A stretch of DNA of 42,500 nucleotides from positions 160,001 through 202,500 of the forward strand of contig WBZZ01006518.1 of the NCBI GenBank assembly GCA_019918135.1, given 5' to 3'. The stretch's first letter is position 1. The number at the start of each line of letters is the position of its first letter. The stretch comes from Paulinella micropora (taxonomy: Eukaryota; Cercozoa; Imbricatea; Euglyphida; Paulinellidae). Both the position numbers and the translations under genes were made by a program. Positions 29,801 to 40,735 of this stretch are shown in pieces. Under the pieces are notes generated by a model. The model was given only the letters and a program-made list of their open reading frames with translations. It searched no databases and was not told the origin of the DNA.

Positions 29801-31190
29801 CACGTAAACTTTTTTTGCGCGTAAATTTGCAGGGTCAGCGGTTCCACGAAATTTTTCTTCGCTCGTCGTGGGATTTTGTTCTTTCTATTCCCTCCTCGAA
29901 GTTCCCCCCCCCGGGGGGGGGGGGAGGCATCTGATCGGGAAATTCTTTTGCTGCCCCTCCCCCCCCCCCCCCCCAAAAAAAAAAAAACGAGGAACAATTT
30001 TTTCTGCCCCCCCCCCCCCCCCGCCCGGCCTTCCCCAAAAAATCAAGTAACAATTTTTGTCTGCCCCCCCCCCCCGGGGGGGGGCCTTCCCCGGAAATCA
30101 GCGGGGAAATAATTTTTTGGCGGCCGAGGGTCTGAATTTTTTGCGCCCCCCCCCTCCCCTCCTCCCCCCTTCCCCCTCGGGGAATGGGAGAATTTGGGGG
30201 TCTGAATTTTTTGCGGCCCCCCCCCCTCCTCCCCCCCTCCCCCGGCCTTCACCCAACTTCGGGGACAACTTCCTTGGCTGCCGACGAGAATGTTTTGTTC
30301 TATCTGAAAAACCCAACGCACGCAAGATTCGGTAAAATTCCTTTCGCGCGAGATAGTTATGCACGGTAGGGCGCTAAATTCGACTTTTTCGCTCCCCCCT
30401 GACACCACCACCACCACCCCCCCCCCGGGCCCTCCTCCAAAAATCAATGAATAAATTTTTCTGCCCCCCCCCCCCCGCGGCCCTCCACCAAAAATCAAGG
30501 AACAAATCTTTCTGGCCCCCCCCCCCCGGCCCTCCCCAAAAAATCAAGGAACAAAATTTTCTGCCCCCCCCCCCCCGCCCCCCCCCCGGCCCTCCCCAAA
30601 AAATCAAGGAGAAAGATTTGGAGGCTGAGGACGAACATTTTTTTTTTCTTCTGTGGTCGGGGTGACAGGTGGCGCGTGAAAAATCCAAACATCCCAATCC
30701 ACGCAAGATTCGGTTGAATTCCTTCACGCCAAACAGTCCGTTGCGCACGACCAGCTCGTCTAAGTCTCCGGGTCAGCGGCCAAACGATATTTTCTTCTTC
30801 GCTCTTCGTGATTTTTTTCGCCTTACACCATCTCCCCCCCACCCTCGGGAAATGGGAGAATTCGGGGGTCTGAGTTTTTTCGGCCCCCCCCCAACCCCCA
30901 ATGGCCTTCCCCGAAAATCGGGGAAACAAATTTTTCTCTCTCTCCCCCCCCCCCTCCCTCCCCCCTGCCTTCGCCCAACTTCGGGGGAAAACTTCCTTGG
31001 CGGCCGACGAGAATTTTTTGTTTTATCTGAAAAACCCAACGCACGCAAGATTCGGTAAAATTCTTTTCGCGCGAAATAGTTATGCAAGGATAGGGCGCTG
31101 AATTCGACAGGTTAGCGACCAAGCAATTTCTTGCGCTCGTGGTGGTTTTTTTTCTCTCTGCTACCATTCGCCTTAGTCAAATGTGGCAAT
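29801..31190. repeat. Poly-C tandem repeat family
   Basis: Repeated units of poly-C followed by ggccttccccaaaaaatcaa and gaacaaatttttctg (clearest at 30430-30610), plus larger modules with aacgcacgcaagattcggta (30315, 30700, 31038) and gggtcagcggccaaac-type sequence (29830, 30770). The same modules recur at 40195 and 41515-42240. No gene is seen. Confidence 0.8.
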
Positions 31191-32100
31191 ATTAGCAGTA
31201 CTTTGTTTGTAATAATTACTTCTGTCATATTTAAGCGAACTATGAAAAAAAACCGCTCATCAATAACGTCAAAGGTCATTTTAATCAACCATTAAGTGGG
31301 TGCATCCTGGCTCGCGCTGACGATTTTATTTTTTGATAACATAACTAAGTCACTTCCAGATAAGATTTTACCTCCGTACCTTGACGTATCGATAGAGCAT
31401 GTCTTGAAATATTAATATCCAACTTATTTCAGTATTACTACGTTGAGAAATAATGATTTTATTCAGTTTGAAAAACACTGCCACATTTGTGGCAATGACT
31501 AGGATCCTCGCGTTCAACTGACACCTATTTTTGATATATAACATTACTAAGCCTACGGTCACGTGGCACTCAGCCTACGGTTCCCGATAGTTAACGTGAC
31601 TTGAGATTTTACCCGGCTCAATACCTTGACGTATCGATATGAATAGATTTCACTGGGCATGTCTTGAAATATTAATATTAACGGGTTAAGCTTATTTCAG
31701 TAATTTATTACGTTGAGAAATGATGATTTTATTAAGTTTGAAAACACTACCACATTTGTTGCAATGATCCACAAATGTGGCGCTCGCCCGGTTAAGGGCT
31801 AAAGTTATTACCTACCCTGGTTCTCAATATTAATAAAATTTTAGCTTAATAATATTATTACACTGATGCTACCGTTGAATTGCACCAATTTGACTCATGA
31901 TTCTGATTGTCAATGTGAATTTGATTGTTGACTTTGACACTTAATATCCCAAGCTGTATTAGTAATACTTCCTGGCTCCGGCAACAAATTTTCATAGCAT
32001 GATTACTTTCCAGAGCATTTTCCACTTGACAGTGATCAACCTCAAAAATTTATTAAAATATCTTTGCTTTTCACTGAAATTTTTTAACTACCTCATTCTT
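31191..32100. repeat. AT-rich host DNA with an imperfect direct repeat
   Basis: No gene. About 31375-31500 and 31616-31770 are imperfect direct copies: both contain ccttgacgtatcgata, catgtcttgaaatattaata, acgttgagaaat.atgatttt and cactgccacatttg-like sequence. The second copy has extra inserted bases. The remainder shows nothing recognisable. Confidence 0.7.
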
Positions 32101-33120
32101 TGACGTCATTTTTATCAAGATCTCCTGGAACTCTGTTGTTTCTTCTTTCTTTTCTTTCGGACGGACGGACTGGGAGGGGGGGGGGGGGCGGGGTGCTACA
32201 GCCGACTAACCGACTTACCTGCATGCTGCGTCTCGTCTTGTGCCACTGGTAGTCGTGGTCTCCGACGTCAGCCATAGCCTAAATTGAGTAGCGCGAGGGA
32301 CAGGGCGCGAACCATACGATGGAAGGAATAGCTGTAGCGGGGTATTTGCAAAGCCTGGCACAGTTGACAAACAAAATTAAGAACAATACACTGTGGCAGA
32401 ACATGCCTTTTTCTTCAGATACTTGCAGTCCGCAGCGGCGTGAGTGTGCGCGCCAGAGGGAGAGGCACTAGCTCTGACGAGAGGCACTAGCTCTGACGGA
32501 AGATAGCACAAGCAGGAGGCAGGCACCATCGGCCGGCTGCTTGTCTGGCACGATCGGACTCATAGGCGCTACTGGCGGGTCGCTATCCAGGCATGTGGCA
32601 CGAGGTAAGGAGCAGCACAGCTGGATGTGCACAAGGTAGGATAGCAGCAGAGCACAGCTGGACGCTCCTGCAGCCCACAAACACACACACACACACACAC
32701 ACGCACGCGCGCGCGGCGCGCCCACACACATACACAGACACACATGCATACACACATACACACACACCCTCGCTCACACACACACACACACAGACACACC
32801 CACACAATACATACATACATATGTACACATTCCTGGTCTGGCTCTGGTTTCCGGCAAGGCCGGACCAACGCATCGGCCAAAGCCCTCGAGTCCCCGTCCT
32901 GCGCCTGTTCAGAGGCCAGTGCAGGTGCTCGCGCGAGGCACGCGTGCGCTTTAGAGCTGTTCCTGCTGCCCTGCGAACGGCAGGCGACCGGGCAAGGTCC
33001 GCAAGCTCCCTTCGCCAGGTTCCCGATGTTGCGCTGCTTCCTGTTGGTCCGGGCCTGCGCGCTGGTCGTCGTCTCAAATCTCATTCTAGCCAACCACAGA
33101 GCAAGCAACAGTCTTTACAA
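32101..33120. other. GC-rich intergenic stretch, no gene assigned
   Basis: Contains a short tandem duplication (gaggcactagctctgacg at about 32460-32500) and a CA microsatellite (32680-32830). A GC-rich segment at 32830-33090 has long open frames on both strands but no domain. It does not look like a coding exon to me, and I see no RNA gene. Confidence 0.5.
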
Positions 33121-33445
33121 CAAAAAAACTGAATATACAGAGGAGTTAGTATATATAATTAAGTATATACAGAATACAAAAATGTATGTCTTGTATGTAT
33201 GTCTTGCATGCATGTATTGTATGTATGTATGTATGTATTGTGTTTGTGTGTGTTTGTGTGTTTGTGTTTGTGTCTGTGTGTTTGTGTTTGTGTTTATGAG
33301 TGTGTGTGCGTGTGCGTGTGTGTGTGTGTGTATGTATTATTTAGTATGTGTGTATGTGTATTCTGCATGTATGTATGTATGGTGTGTGTGTGTCTGTATT
33401 TGTTGGTGTTTGTGTTTGTGTGTGTGTGAGTGTGAGTGTGTGTGT

Positions 33446-33482
<37 letters not shown>

Positions 33483-33524
33483 CTTAAGTGTGTGTGTATG
33501 TGTGTGTGTGTTGGTGTTTGTGAG

Positions 33525-33556
<32 letters not shown>

Positions 33557-34651
33557 GGTGCGAGCGTGTGTGTGTCTCTCTCTCTGTGTGTGTTTGTGTG
33601 TGTGTCTGTGTGTGTGTGTGTGTGTGTGTAGGTGTTTGTGTAAGTGTGTGCATGTATCTATTTAACATATGTTCGTATGTATTATGTGGGTATGTATGTC
33701 TTCTGGTGTGTATGTGTGTCGGTGTCTGTAGGCGTGAGTGTGTGCGTGTTTGTGTTGGTGTGTTTGTGTTTGTCTTCGTGTTTTTCTTTGTTGTGTGTGT
33801 AGTGTCTTTGTATGTGAGTGTGTATGTATGCATTATTTGTGTGTTGGTGTGTTTGTGTGTTTGTGTATGTGTATGTCCGTGACCGAAAGCACGGATCCAA
33901 ACGAGTGATGGTTGGGCTTTGCTGGGATCCCTGGTAGGCACTAATCTACCTAGACGAAGCTTACCAAACAACAATATGAACTACATGGGGCGCTAACAAG
34001 CCAATGTAAATTTTTAAAAAGTTAAAAAAAAAACTTCTTGCTTCTGATTTCTTTTTCCACACTGCGACTTCTTTTACTTAGAACAACCTTGATCATTCTA
34101 GGCAAGATAAATGAAACTTGATACGAAATCAGAAGCACGATTGGAGAGAATGCCATCTAGGATGAAAAAACAGCTAAAAACGTATCTCCTCACTAATACA
34201 TACAAGTAATATATGCTCATATTTACACCATATTCAATAATTATATAGTAATAGGTCCGATCTTATACATTTGTCTACAGCTACATATTCTGATTTCTCA
34301 TTACAAGTTTAAGCTCGCTTCTGATTTCTCTTTCAAACATACATATTTCTCTTTGCAATAGTACAATGCGTCATTAAAACTCCGTACTTACATAGGGTTG
34401 AAACATATACACAGACTGAGTACTAGACTGACACACATACTAGTACATACTTACACATACACACACAGATACACGCACACACACAAATATCAACGCACCA
34501 ACACACCTACACCCACCCACCCACCTACCCACCCACCCACCCACCCACCCACACACACACACACAACACACACACTCATAATGCATGCACAATACATACA
34601 TACATATAGACACCCAAAATACACATTGATATGTACATGTAAAATACAGAG

Positions 34652-34682
<31 letters not shown>

Positions 34683-34850
34683 AACACAAACACCAACACA
34701 CCATCACAGACACCCACCCACCGACCTCATTTTTGTTTCTTTCTTTTGCCTCCCCAAAATTCCATTTTTCAGGCCCCCCTCCCGACCTTCAGACTTTCAC
34801 CAAACTTTCACCAAACACAAACATCCCTCCCCCCCCCCCCCAACGGAGCC
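33121..34850. repeat. (TG)n and (CA)n microsatellites with dispersed repeat modules
   Basis: 33121-33190 is the inverted counterpart of the atacttaattgtatacag module (6710). 33190-33875 is (TG)n/(TATG)n. 33877-33990 matches 5690-5800. 34040-34400 is a rearranged copy of the host repeat at 5030-5430, including acttagaacaaccttgat. 34410-34700 is CA/CCCA microsatellite. 34730-34850 may hold the LINE 5' untranslated region. No gene. Confidence 0.8.
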
Positions 34851-34893
34851 TGACACTGTCAGTGATGGAGATCCGTTATAACATTGGGCAGTT

Positions 34894-36405
34894 ATGGAGG
34901 CCGTCAAAAAACGAAAACAACAAAGTACACCAACAAGAAGCGAACAAGTCCAAGAACAAGCCCCAAAAATCAACGACGGAGCCAACAGACCTTCCTCTCT
35001 CCAAAAAAGAAAAAAGAAAAAAGGCAAAAAAACCAAAGAAAAAGGCAAGGAAGTGACAAGCGGACTTTCCACCGAATGGGAAGACGAAGAAAGCGATCAC
35101 GAAGAACAAAGCGACAAGAACGATGCCCCTAGCAAAGCCAACGAAGCCAACCACGAAGAAAGGGACGACGCCAACCCGCTCAAAACACCAACCAGACCAG
35201 CACGAACCAGCGACGTCGACACAGGCAACAACGACAACGGACCCGGAGACGCCAACGACGACGTAAAGACGTTACAGCAGAGCATCTCTCAACAACAATT
35301 TGGCAACATGCTCGCGCCTCACCTCAACGACATATTTAAGCAAATAGCAGATAAGATGCAAACTGTACTGGAGCCCTTCAAAGAGTGTATCCGAAAAGAC
35401 CTCCAAACCATGATCACTGAACAACAAGAGAAGTCAATTCATGCAACTGCCAAACTGAGCCAAGACATACTCGACCTGCGCAATCAAACGAGCCAACTCG
35501 AAGCCAAGATTAACAAACAAACCGAGAAGCAAACAGAGGCAAGCAAGAAGCAAGATCAGCGCCTGTCAGAACACCAAACTGAACTCAGCCAGCTCACTGC
35601 TACCATGGACTCCATCCGACTAGAGCTCAACGAAACCAAATCCCAATTCAACAAATGGAAAAATTTGCAAGAGCGCCAAGCAAAAACACCACTCCCTGCT
35701 ATGCATGGTCAATGGTCTAACAACACAACCGAGTTTCTCAAATCTCTACAAGCTAACTCACAAACCAATACACATGCACACACATTCAGCGCTAGCCACC
35801 CACCAGAACGCAAACAGGCCACAGAAAACCAGAGACAGAATCAACGAGACCCAACATGCGAACTCAGCATTTCTGGCATACCATACATGCCCAAAGAGAA
35901 CACTCTGAACATAGTGAAAGCAATGATGAATGCAAAAAATATTCTATACCAGGAAGGTGACATCATCAAATGCTTTCGAGCAAAGAGCACAAAACCCAGA
36001 CGAGAGGAACCCAAACAACCACCTGCTATCATAGTGCGCTTCAGCACAAACAACATCAAAACACACTTCAAAAAACACGACCCACTCCAACCACTCACCC
36101 ACGAAACAGTAGACTGGACAGGCACACACCTCGTAGACCAAACATTCAAAATATTCATCAACGAAAGCCTCCCACCAAACACCCTCATGCTCTTAAAACA
36201 GGCAATCAAGCTAAAGAAAGAGCTCATTAAGGCCACTGGCGCTACCATCTACGTCTGGACCAGAGACGGCGAAGTCTTCTTCAAGGAGCAGACAAAGGAG
36301 CACAGGTTGGTAATCAAGACAGAAGAAGACATCAAAATCATCAAAGAATTACACATACCCCACAAGCCAAACCAACAGCACAACAACACACCCATGAAAA
36401 TCTAA
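34894..36405 (+). CDS. LINE ORF1: coiled-coil RNA-binding protein
   Basis: An intact ORF of 503 residues. It starts with a Lys/Arg-rich basic region (KRKKKKGKKTKEKGKE, about residues 38-54) and an acidic Asp/Asn/Glu-rich stretch. A long coiled coil follows (about 150-265, with heptad-like Leu/Ile and Gln/Lys/Glu). A C-terminal domain starts CELSISGIPYMPKENTLNIV (about residue 327), followed by FRAKS...PPAIIVRFS and FKIFINESLPPNTLMLLKQA. It ends with a GATIYVWTRDGEVFFK segment. This order of coiled coil, RRM-like and C-terminal domain is typical of LINE ORF1 proteins, which trimerise and coat the element RNA. Its stop TAA abuts the ORF2 ATG. Confidence 0.85.
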   Translation: MEAVKKRKQQSTPTRSEQVQEQAPKINDGANRPSSLQKRKKKKGKKTKEKGKEVTSGLSTEWEDEESDHEEQSDKNDAPSKANEANHEERDDANPLKTPTRPARTSDVDTGNNDNGPGDANDDVKTLQQSISQQQFGNMLAPHLNDIFKQIADKMQTVLEPFKECIRKDLQTMITEQQEKSIHATAKLSQDILDLRNQTSQLEAKINKQTEKQTEASKKQDQRLSEHQTELSQLTATMDSIRLELNETKSQFNKWKNLQERQAKTPLPAMHGQWSNNTTEFLKSLQANSQTNTHAHTFSASHPPERKQATENQRQNQRDPTCELSISGIPYMPKENTLNIVKAMMNAKNILYQEGDIIKCFRAKSTKPRREEPKQPPAIIVRFSTNNIKTHFKKHDPLQPLTHETVDWTGTHLVDQTFKIFINESLPPNTLMLLKQAIKLKKELIKATGATIYVWTRDGEVFFKEQTKEHRLVIKTEEDIKIIKELHIPHKPNQQHNNTPMKI

Positions 36406-39400
36406 ATGAGCACCCAAAATAAACCCCCAGAGCATCTCACCCACCCTAACCTCCTCCCACAATCCTTCAAACCATACCTGTCTCTCACTTCAAAAAATAA
36501 CAAAAATAAAACATATAATAAGAACATAAAAAACAACAGCAACAATAATAATAAAAATAACAATAACAATAAAAACAACAACACACACAACAATACAATC
36601 ACAATATACCACACCAACATCCACTCCCTCAAAGCACACCATCAAGACCTAATCACACACCTACAACTCCTACCCTTCCAACCAGACATCATCATACTCA
36701 CAGATAACTACATAACCCAACCAACCAGTAACAACGCATTTCCAATCCCTACATACACAGCTAAACATCACATCGACATCTCAATATACTATAAAAGCAA
36801 CATGCACATTACAATAGTCGATAAACAAACCATATCGGACTCATGCAAAACTCCACTAACACTAAGAATATATAATAATAAACTTAAAAACAAACCAATA
36901 CACACAATAATAGGTATGTATAGACGCCCACTCATAGACAAACAATTCATGCATGCATTACAAAATAACATAAACAGCATACTACAGAAAACGCCTACAA
37001 GCACAATAACACTAGTAGGTGACATCAACTACAACCTACTCGACAACATACATAAACCACACACAGACTTTCAAAACCTAATGGTACACAACAACCTCTA
37101 CACAACAATAACAAAAGCAACAAGACACGACATGGTCCACACAACATCCCACACACTCATAGACATGATAATCACCAACATCAATGCCAACATAGAATCA
37201 AACATTATAAGCCCATGCATATCAGACCACCACCCCATATACGCAATAATACACACCCGCACAAGAAAACCAGACACAGACAACACACCCAGACTTACCA
37301 AAAACATGTACGACAAAAACAAAGACGCAATCCTAGCAAACCTCAAAACACAGTTAGAATACATCACGCAGGACAACACAGAAAGCAGCGACACAAACCA
37401 AAAGTTTAGAGACATACAAACAACAATAACAAAAGTAATAGAACACTTCGAACGAAAACCCAAGCAATGCAATAGAAGAAAAAGCTGGTGCAGCCCCATA
37501 ATAAAGAGGCAAATAAGAAAAAAGCACCTACTATATAAAAAATGGAGAGATAACCCGACAACAGAAAACAAACAGGCATACAGGACACAGAGGTACAAAG
37601 TCGACAAAATAATACACAAAGCCAAAAAAGACGAAATAATGAAGACGCTAGAAGAAAATAAAAACAACCCAAAAAAACAACACAGAAAACTCAGAGAATT
37701 AGTACCTAACAACAAACCACCGAGAGCGTCACCAACCACAATACAGTACAACAACAAAACACACACAGACCCCATAGAAATAGCAAACGCACTCAACGAT
37801 CACTACATAACAATAGATAAAAAAACAAGCAACAGCATACCAACAACCGAACACAAACAACAACAAGAAGAGAGAGCGGAAGAAAACAAACAAACACATC
37901 CAAGCTTCAAACTACATAACACAACAGAAGACATTGTAAACAAAACACTAAAAAATATGAACAGAGATAAAGCAGAGGACATATACAAAATAAAACCAAC
38001 ACTTATAAAAGACATGCACGCCTTCCTCACACCTATGCTTACCAACCTCTTCAACAAAGCCATAAATGAAAATAAATACCCAGACGCACTTAAAACAACA
38101 AAAGTAATAGAACTATACAAAGCCAGCGACACAAGCATGCCAGCCAACTACAGACCGATATCACTACTACCCATAATAGCTAAAGTATTTGACACAATAA
38201 TAAATAAACAAATAATGTACCACCTAACAAAACACAACATAATATCACATACACAATACGCATTCCGACCTAACTCAAGCACAACCATGACAGTCCAAAC
38301 CATAATAAACCAAATACAAAAACATAAAGATAAAGAAGAGCTAGTACTAGCTCTTTACGTAGACCTCTCGAAAGCATACGACACAGTAGAACATTCAAAG
38401 TTACTCGACAAACTTCGACGAAATTTTAATTTCAACGAAGGCACAGTCCAGTTCTTTGAATCCTACTTCTCAAATCGCATTCAAGAAGTCCACACACAAT
38501 ATGCCAAGTCCCACAAACGCACCATCACACATGGCATCCCACAAGGCAGCACATTATCCACCACCTTCTTCCTACTCTATATTAACGACATAATCAATAT
38601 CATACAACAAGGAACAGTATATACATATGCAGACGACACAACACTTATAATAACGGCAAAAACTCCTACAGACTTACAACAAAAAACACAAACAGAAATA
38701 ACTAAGCTAATAAACTACTTCCATTCTAATAACCTAGTACCCAACCCAACAAAAACAACATACACAATTTTCCATAAAACAAAACAAAATATCACAATAA
38801 CAATAAACAACCACACCCTCGAGCAATGCCAACACGCAAAACTCCTGGGCATAACACTACAACATAACCTTAAATATGACCAACATATCAACAACATAAT
38901 CCGTAAACTCCAACCCACAATCAACTCATTATTATATGCTAAAAAATATCTAAACACCAAAACAATGAAACAACTATACTACACACACATATATCCACAC
39001 CTCATACAAAACATCTCCATCTGGGGGACGCATGACAACAAAAAGAAATATATACAACCACTCATAAAAATACACAAAAAAATAATCAGAATAATTGCAA
39101 AAACACACTACCGCGCACATACCAAACCAATCCTAAATCAACTCAAACTACTAGACATCACCCACCTATACACCCTCCGTGTATGCATAGAAAATCACCC
39201 ATTCATTTACCCTAAAAAACACCTCAACAGACCACTCCACAATAACACATTTACACCAATCAATACCATACATCCATACAAAACCCGATACTCAACAAAA
39301 GGCAGCCTCTTTGTTAACCACAAAGACCCATACCTCACCAAGATCTTTGCAGATCAATGGAAATCAATTCCAAAACATATAACAGATGAAACAAAAATAA

Positions 39401-39456
39401 AGCCATTCAAAAAAGCACTAATGACATATCTACTAAAACATCAACAAACATCATAA
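36406..39456 (+). CDS. LINE ORF2: endonuclease and reverse transcriptase
   Basis: An intact ORF of 1,016 residues that nicks the target and copies the element RNA. After an Asn/Lys-rich leader (about residues 25-65) the APE-type endonuclease follows: YHTNIHSL, then DIIILTDNYI where most relatives have LTET, then IIGMYRRP, LVGDINYN and SDHHPIYAII. A linker with basic helices is followed by the reverse transcriptase: NYRPISLLPIIAKVFD, ALYVDLSKAYDTV (motif A), HGIPQGSTLS (motif B) and YTYADDTTL (catalytic Asp pair). The C-terminal region (LLGITLQHNLKYDQHI; IHKKIIRIIAK) resembles CR1/Jockey-type ORF2. It starts directly at the ORF1 stop (TAAATG), suggesting termination-reinitiation. The endonuclease Glu-to-Asp change may lower nicking activity. 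Confidence 0.93.
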   Translation: MSTQNKPPEHLTHPNLLPQSFKPYLSLTSKNNKNKTYNKNIKNNSNNNNKNNNNNKNNNTHNNTITIYHTNIHSLKAHHQDLITHLQLLPFQPDIIILTDNYITQPTSNNAFPIPTYTAKHHIDISIYYKSNMHITIVDKQTISDSCKTPLTLRIYNNKLKNKPIHTIIGMYRRPLIDKQFMHALQNNINSILQKTPTSTITLVGDINYNLLDNIHKPHTDFQNLMVHNNLYTTITKATRHDMVHTTSHTLIDMIITNINANIESNIISPCISDHHPIYAIIHTRTRKPDTDNTPRLTKNMYDKNKDAILANLKTQLEYITQDNTESSDTNQKFRDIQTTITKVIEHFERKPKQCNRRKSWCSPIIKRQIRKKHLLYKKWRDNPTTENKQAYRTQRYKVDKIIHKAKKDEIMKTLEENKNNPKKQHRKLRELVPNNKPPRASPTTIQYNNKTHTDPIEIANALNDHYITIDKKTSNSIPTTEHKQQQEERAEENKQTHPSFKLHNTTEDIVNKTLKNMNRDKAEDIYKIKPTLIKDMHAFLTPMLTNLFNKAINENKYPDALKTTKVIELYKASDTSMPANYRPISLLPIIAKVFDTIINKQIMYHLTKHNIISHTQYAFRPNSSTTMTVQTIINQIQKHKDKEELVLALYVDLSKAYDTVEHSKLLDKLRRNFNFNEGTVQFFESYFSNRIQEVHTQYAKSHKRTITHGIPQGSTLSTTFFLLYINDIINIIQQGTVYTYADDTTLIITAKTPTDLQQKTQTEITKLINYFHSNNLVPNPTKTTYTIFHKTKQNITITINNHTLEQCQHAKLLGITLQHNLKYDQHINNIIRKLQPTINSLLYAKKYLNTKTMKQLYYTHIYPHLIQNISIWGTHDNKKKYIQPLIKIHKKIIRIIAKTHYRAHTKPILNQLKLLDITHLYTLRVCIENHPFIYPKKHLNRPLHNNTFTPINTIHPYKTRYSTKGSLFVNHKDPYLTKIFADQWKSIPKHITDETKIKPFKKALMTYLLKHQQTS

Positions 39457-39485
39457 TATATGTAACATATGCACACGCGCGAAAA

Positions 39486-39494
<9 letters not shown>

Positions 39495-39552
<58 letters not shown>

Positions 39553-39665
39553 GAACACCAAGCTTGCTCCTTTGTCTACTACCTGAAGGAGAACTCTCCG
39601 GATCAATCGACGTATATGGTCAACCACGCCCACTCTCAACTCCCCCCTCTCTCTCTCTTTCTCTC

Positions 39666-39702
<37 letters not shown>

Positions 39703-40080
39703 ACTTCTTCTAGATGGAAAAGAAAAGAGAGGGGGGGCCGCCGCACATAAACGACTACACCTTTACAATAACATATATACATAACATAACAACATAATAT
39801 TAATATCACCGCACAATATATCTAAACAGAAATATTAATTTTAATAACTATAATATAATATTAATACTGAGCAGCTGAATACTAATTTAATATCGATATC
39901 TTCCTTAATACGCTCAACTAGTACTAAATAACTAGGTTTCCACCTTAGATAAAGGTATAACTTACTAGCTATACTTTTCACGTGGACGTTCCCTGAGTCC
40001 AATTGTAAAATTGTTCTCTCAATAAAAATGAAGAAGAAGAAGTGATGCAAAAAATATAATTTTTTTTTAATTTTTTCGAA
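39495..40080. repeat. (GA)n and (CT)n tracts, then AT-rich DNA
   Basis: (GA)n at 39495-39548 and (CT)n at 39645-39700 can pair as an inverted repeat around a 95-base spacer. 39760-40080 is AT-rich with no recognisable feature. No gene. Confidence 0.75.
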
Positions 40081-40453
40081 GGGTGGGGTGGCAGGTGGCA
40101 CGTGGAACTATGCGCGGCCCCCGCGGCGCCCTTGATTTTGGGTCTGCTTTTATCCACGGCCCCCCCCCCCCCCCTTGGGTCTGCTTTTATCCTCAGCCAA
40201 GGGGTCAGCGGCCCAAACGACCGTTTTTTCTCCTTGACAGAATTTGGGTCTGCTTTTATCCGCGGCCCCCCCTCCCCCCCCCCCCCCCCCCCCCACCACC
40301 ACACACACACACACACACAGCTGTCTGCCCTCTCCATCAGCCAGGGGAAAAAACCTTCCCGCCTTACCTACCTTATCAGTCTTACCTACCTTCCTTACCT
40401 ACGTGCCTACCATGAAAGTAAACGAAGATCTAACGAATTCTATTCACGTGTTT

Positions 40454-40489
<36 letters not shown>

Positions 40490-40735
40490 ACACACACACA
40501 CAAATCCCAAAACCATATCATATACGGGTTTGGACGGTTACGCGTGTACGCGTCTTCAATCCACTCATCTCTACCTTATTGATTCATTCTCGTTCCCTAC
40601 TCTCTTTCTGCTTAGTTACACCTGCTTCCCAGCTGCCATAGCTGCTACTGCTGCTTGTGCTAGTGTTACTGCTGTTACTGTGCTGCTGCTGCTGCAACTA
40701 CTGCTGCGGCTGCTACTACTAGGCAGGAGTGAGCA
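40081..40735. repeat. Poly-C repeats, CA microsatellite and CTG-rich tract
   Basis: The module tttgggtctgcttttatcc is present three times (about 40137, 40175, 40242), each next to a poly-C run. CA repeats lie at 40298-40318 and 40458-40502. 40640-40725 is rich in ctgctg and ctgctact. No gene is supported. Confidence 0.75.

Larger units (their letters stand above)
34850..39494 (+). mobile_element. Non-LTR (LINE) retrotransposon with both ORFs intact
   Basis: Two long adjacent ORFs (ORF1 and an endonuclease/reverse-transcriptase ORF2) end 26 bases before a run of A (about 39482-39494), as expected for a target-primed insertion. The 5' boundary is uncertain: the sequence becomes non-microsatellite at about 34725. 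The coding strand is rich in A and C and poor in G throughout. No target duplication could be assigned, because a (GA)n tract follows the A-run directly. ORF2 architecture (N-terminal APE-type endonuclease, RT, long C-terminal region, no RNase H seen) is closest to the CR1/Jockey-type groups. Confidence 0.9.

Noticed and set aside
32569..33487. GC-rich frames of up to 247 codons on both strands
   Set aside because: Overlap in several frames, merge into microsatellites and contain no recognisable domain or splice-supported structure.
34733..35056. Open frame overlapping the LINE ORF1 start
   Set aside because: Different frame from the conserved ORF1 and lysine-rich only because the region is A-rich; likely 5' untranslated sequence.
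37098..37796. Antisense 232-codon frame within LINE ORF2
   Set aside because: Mirror of the G-poor coding strand of ORF2; the product is hydrophobic and Leu/Ser/Val-rich as expected from codon bias.
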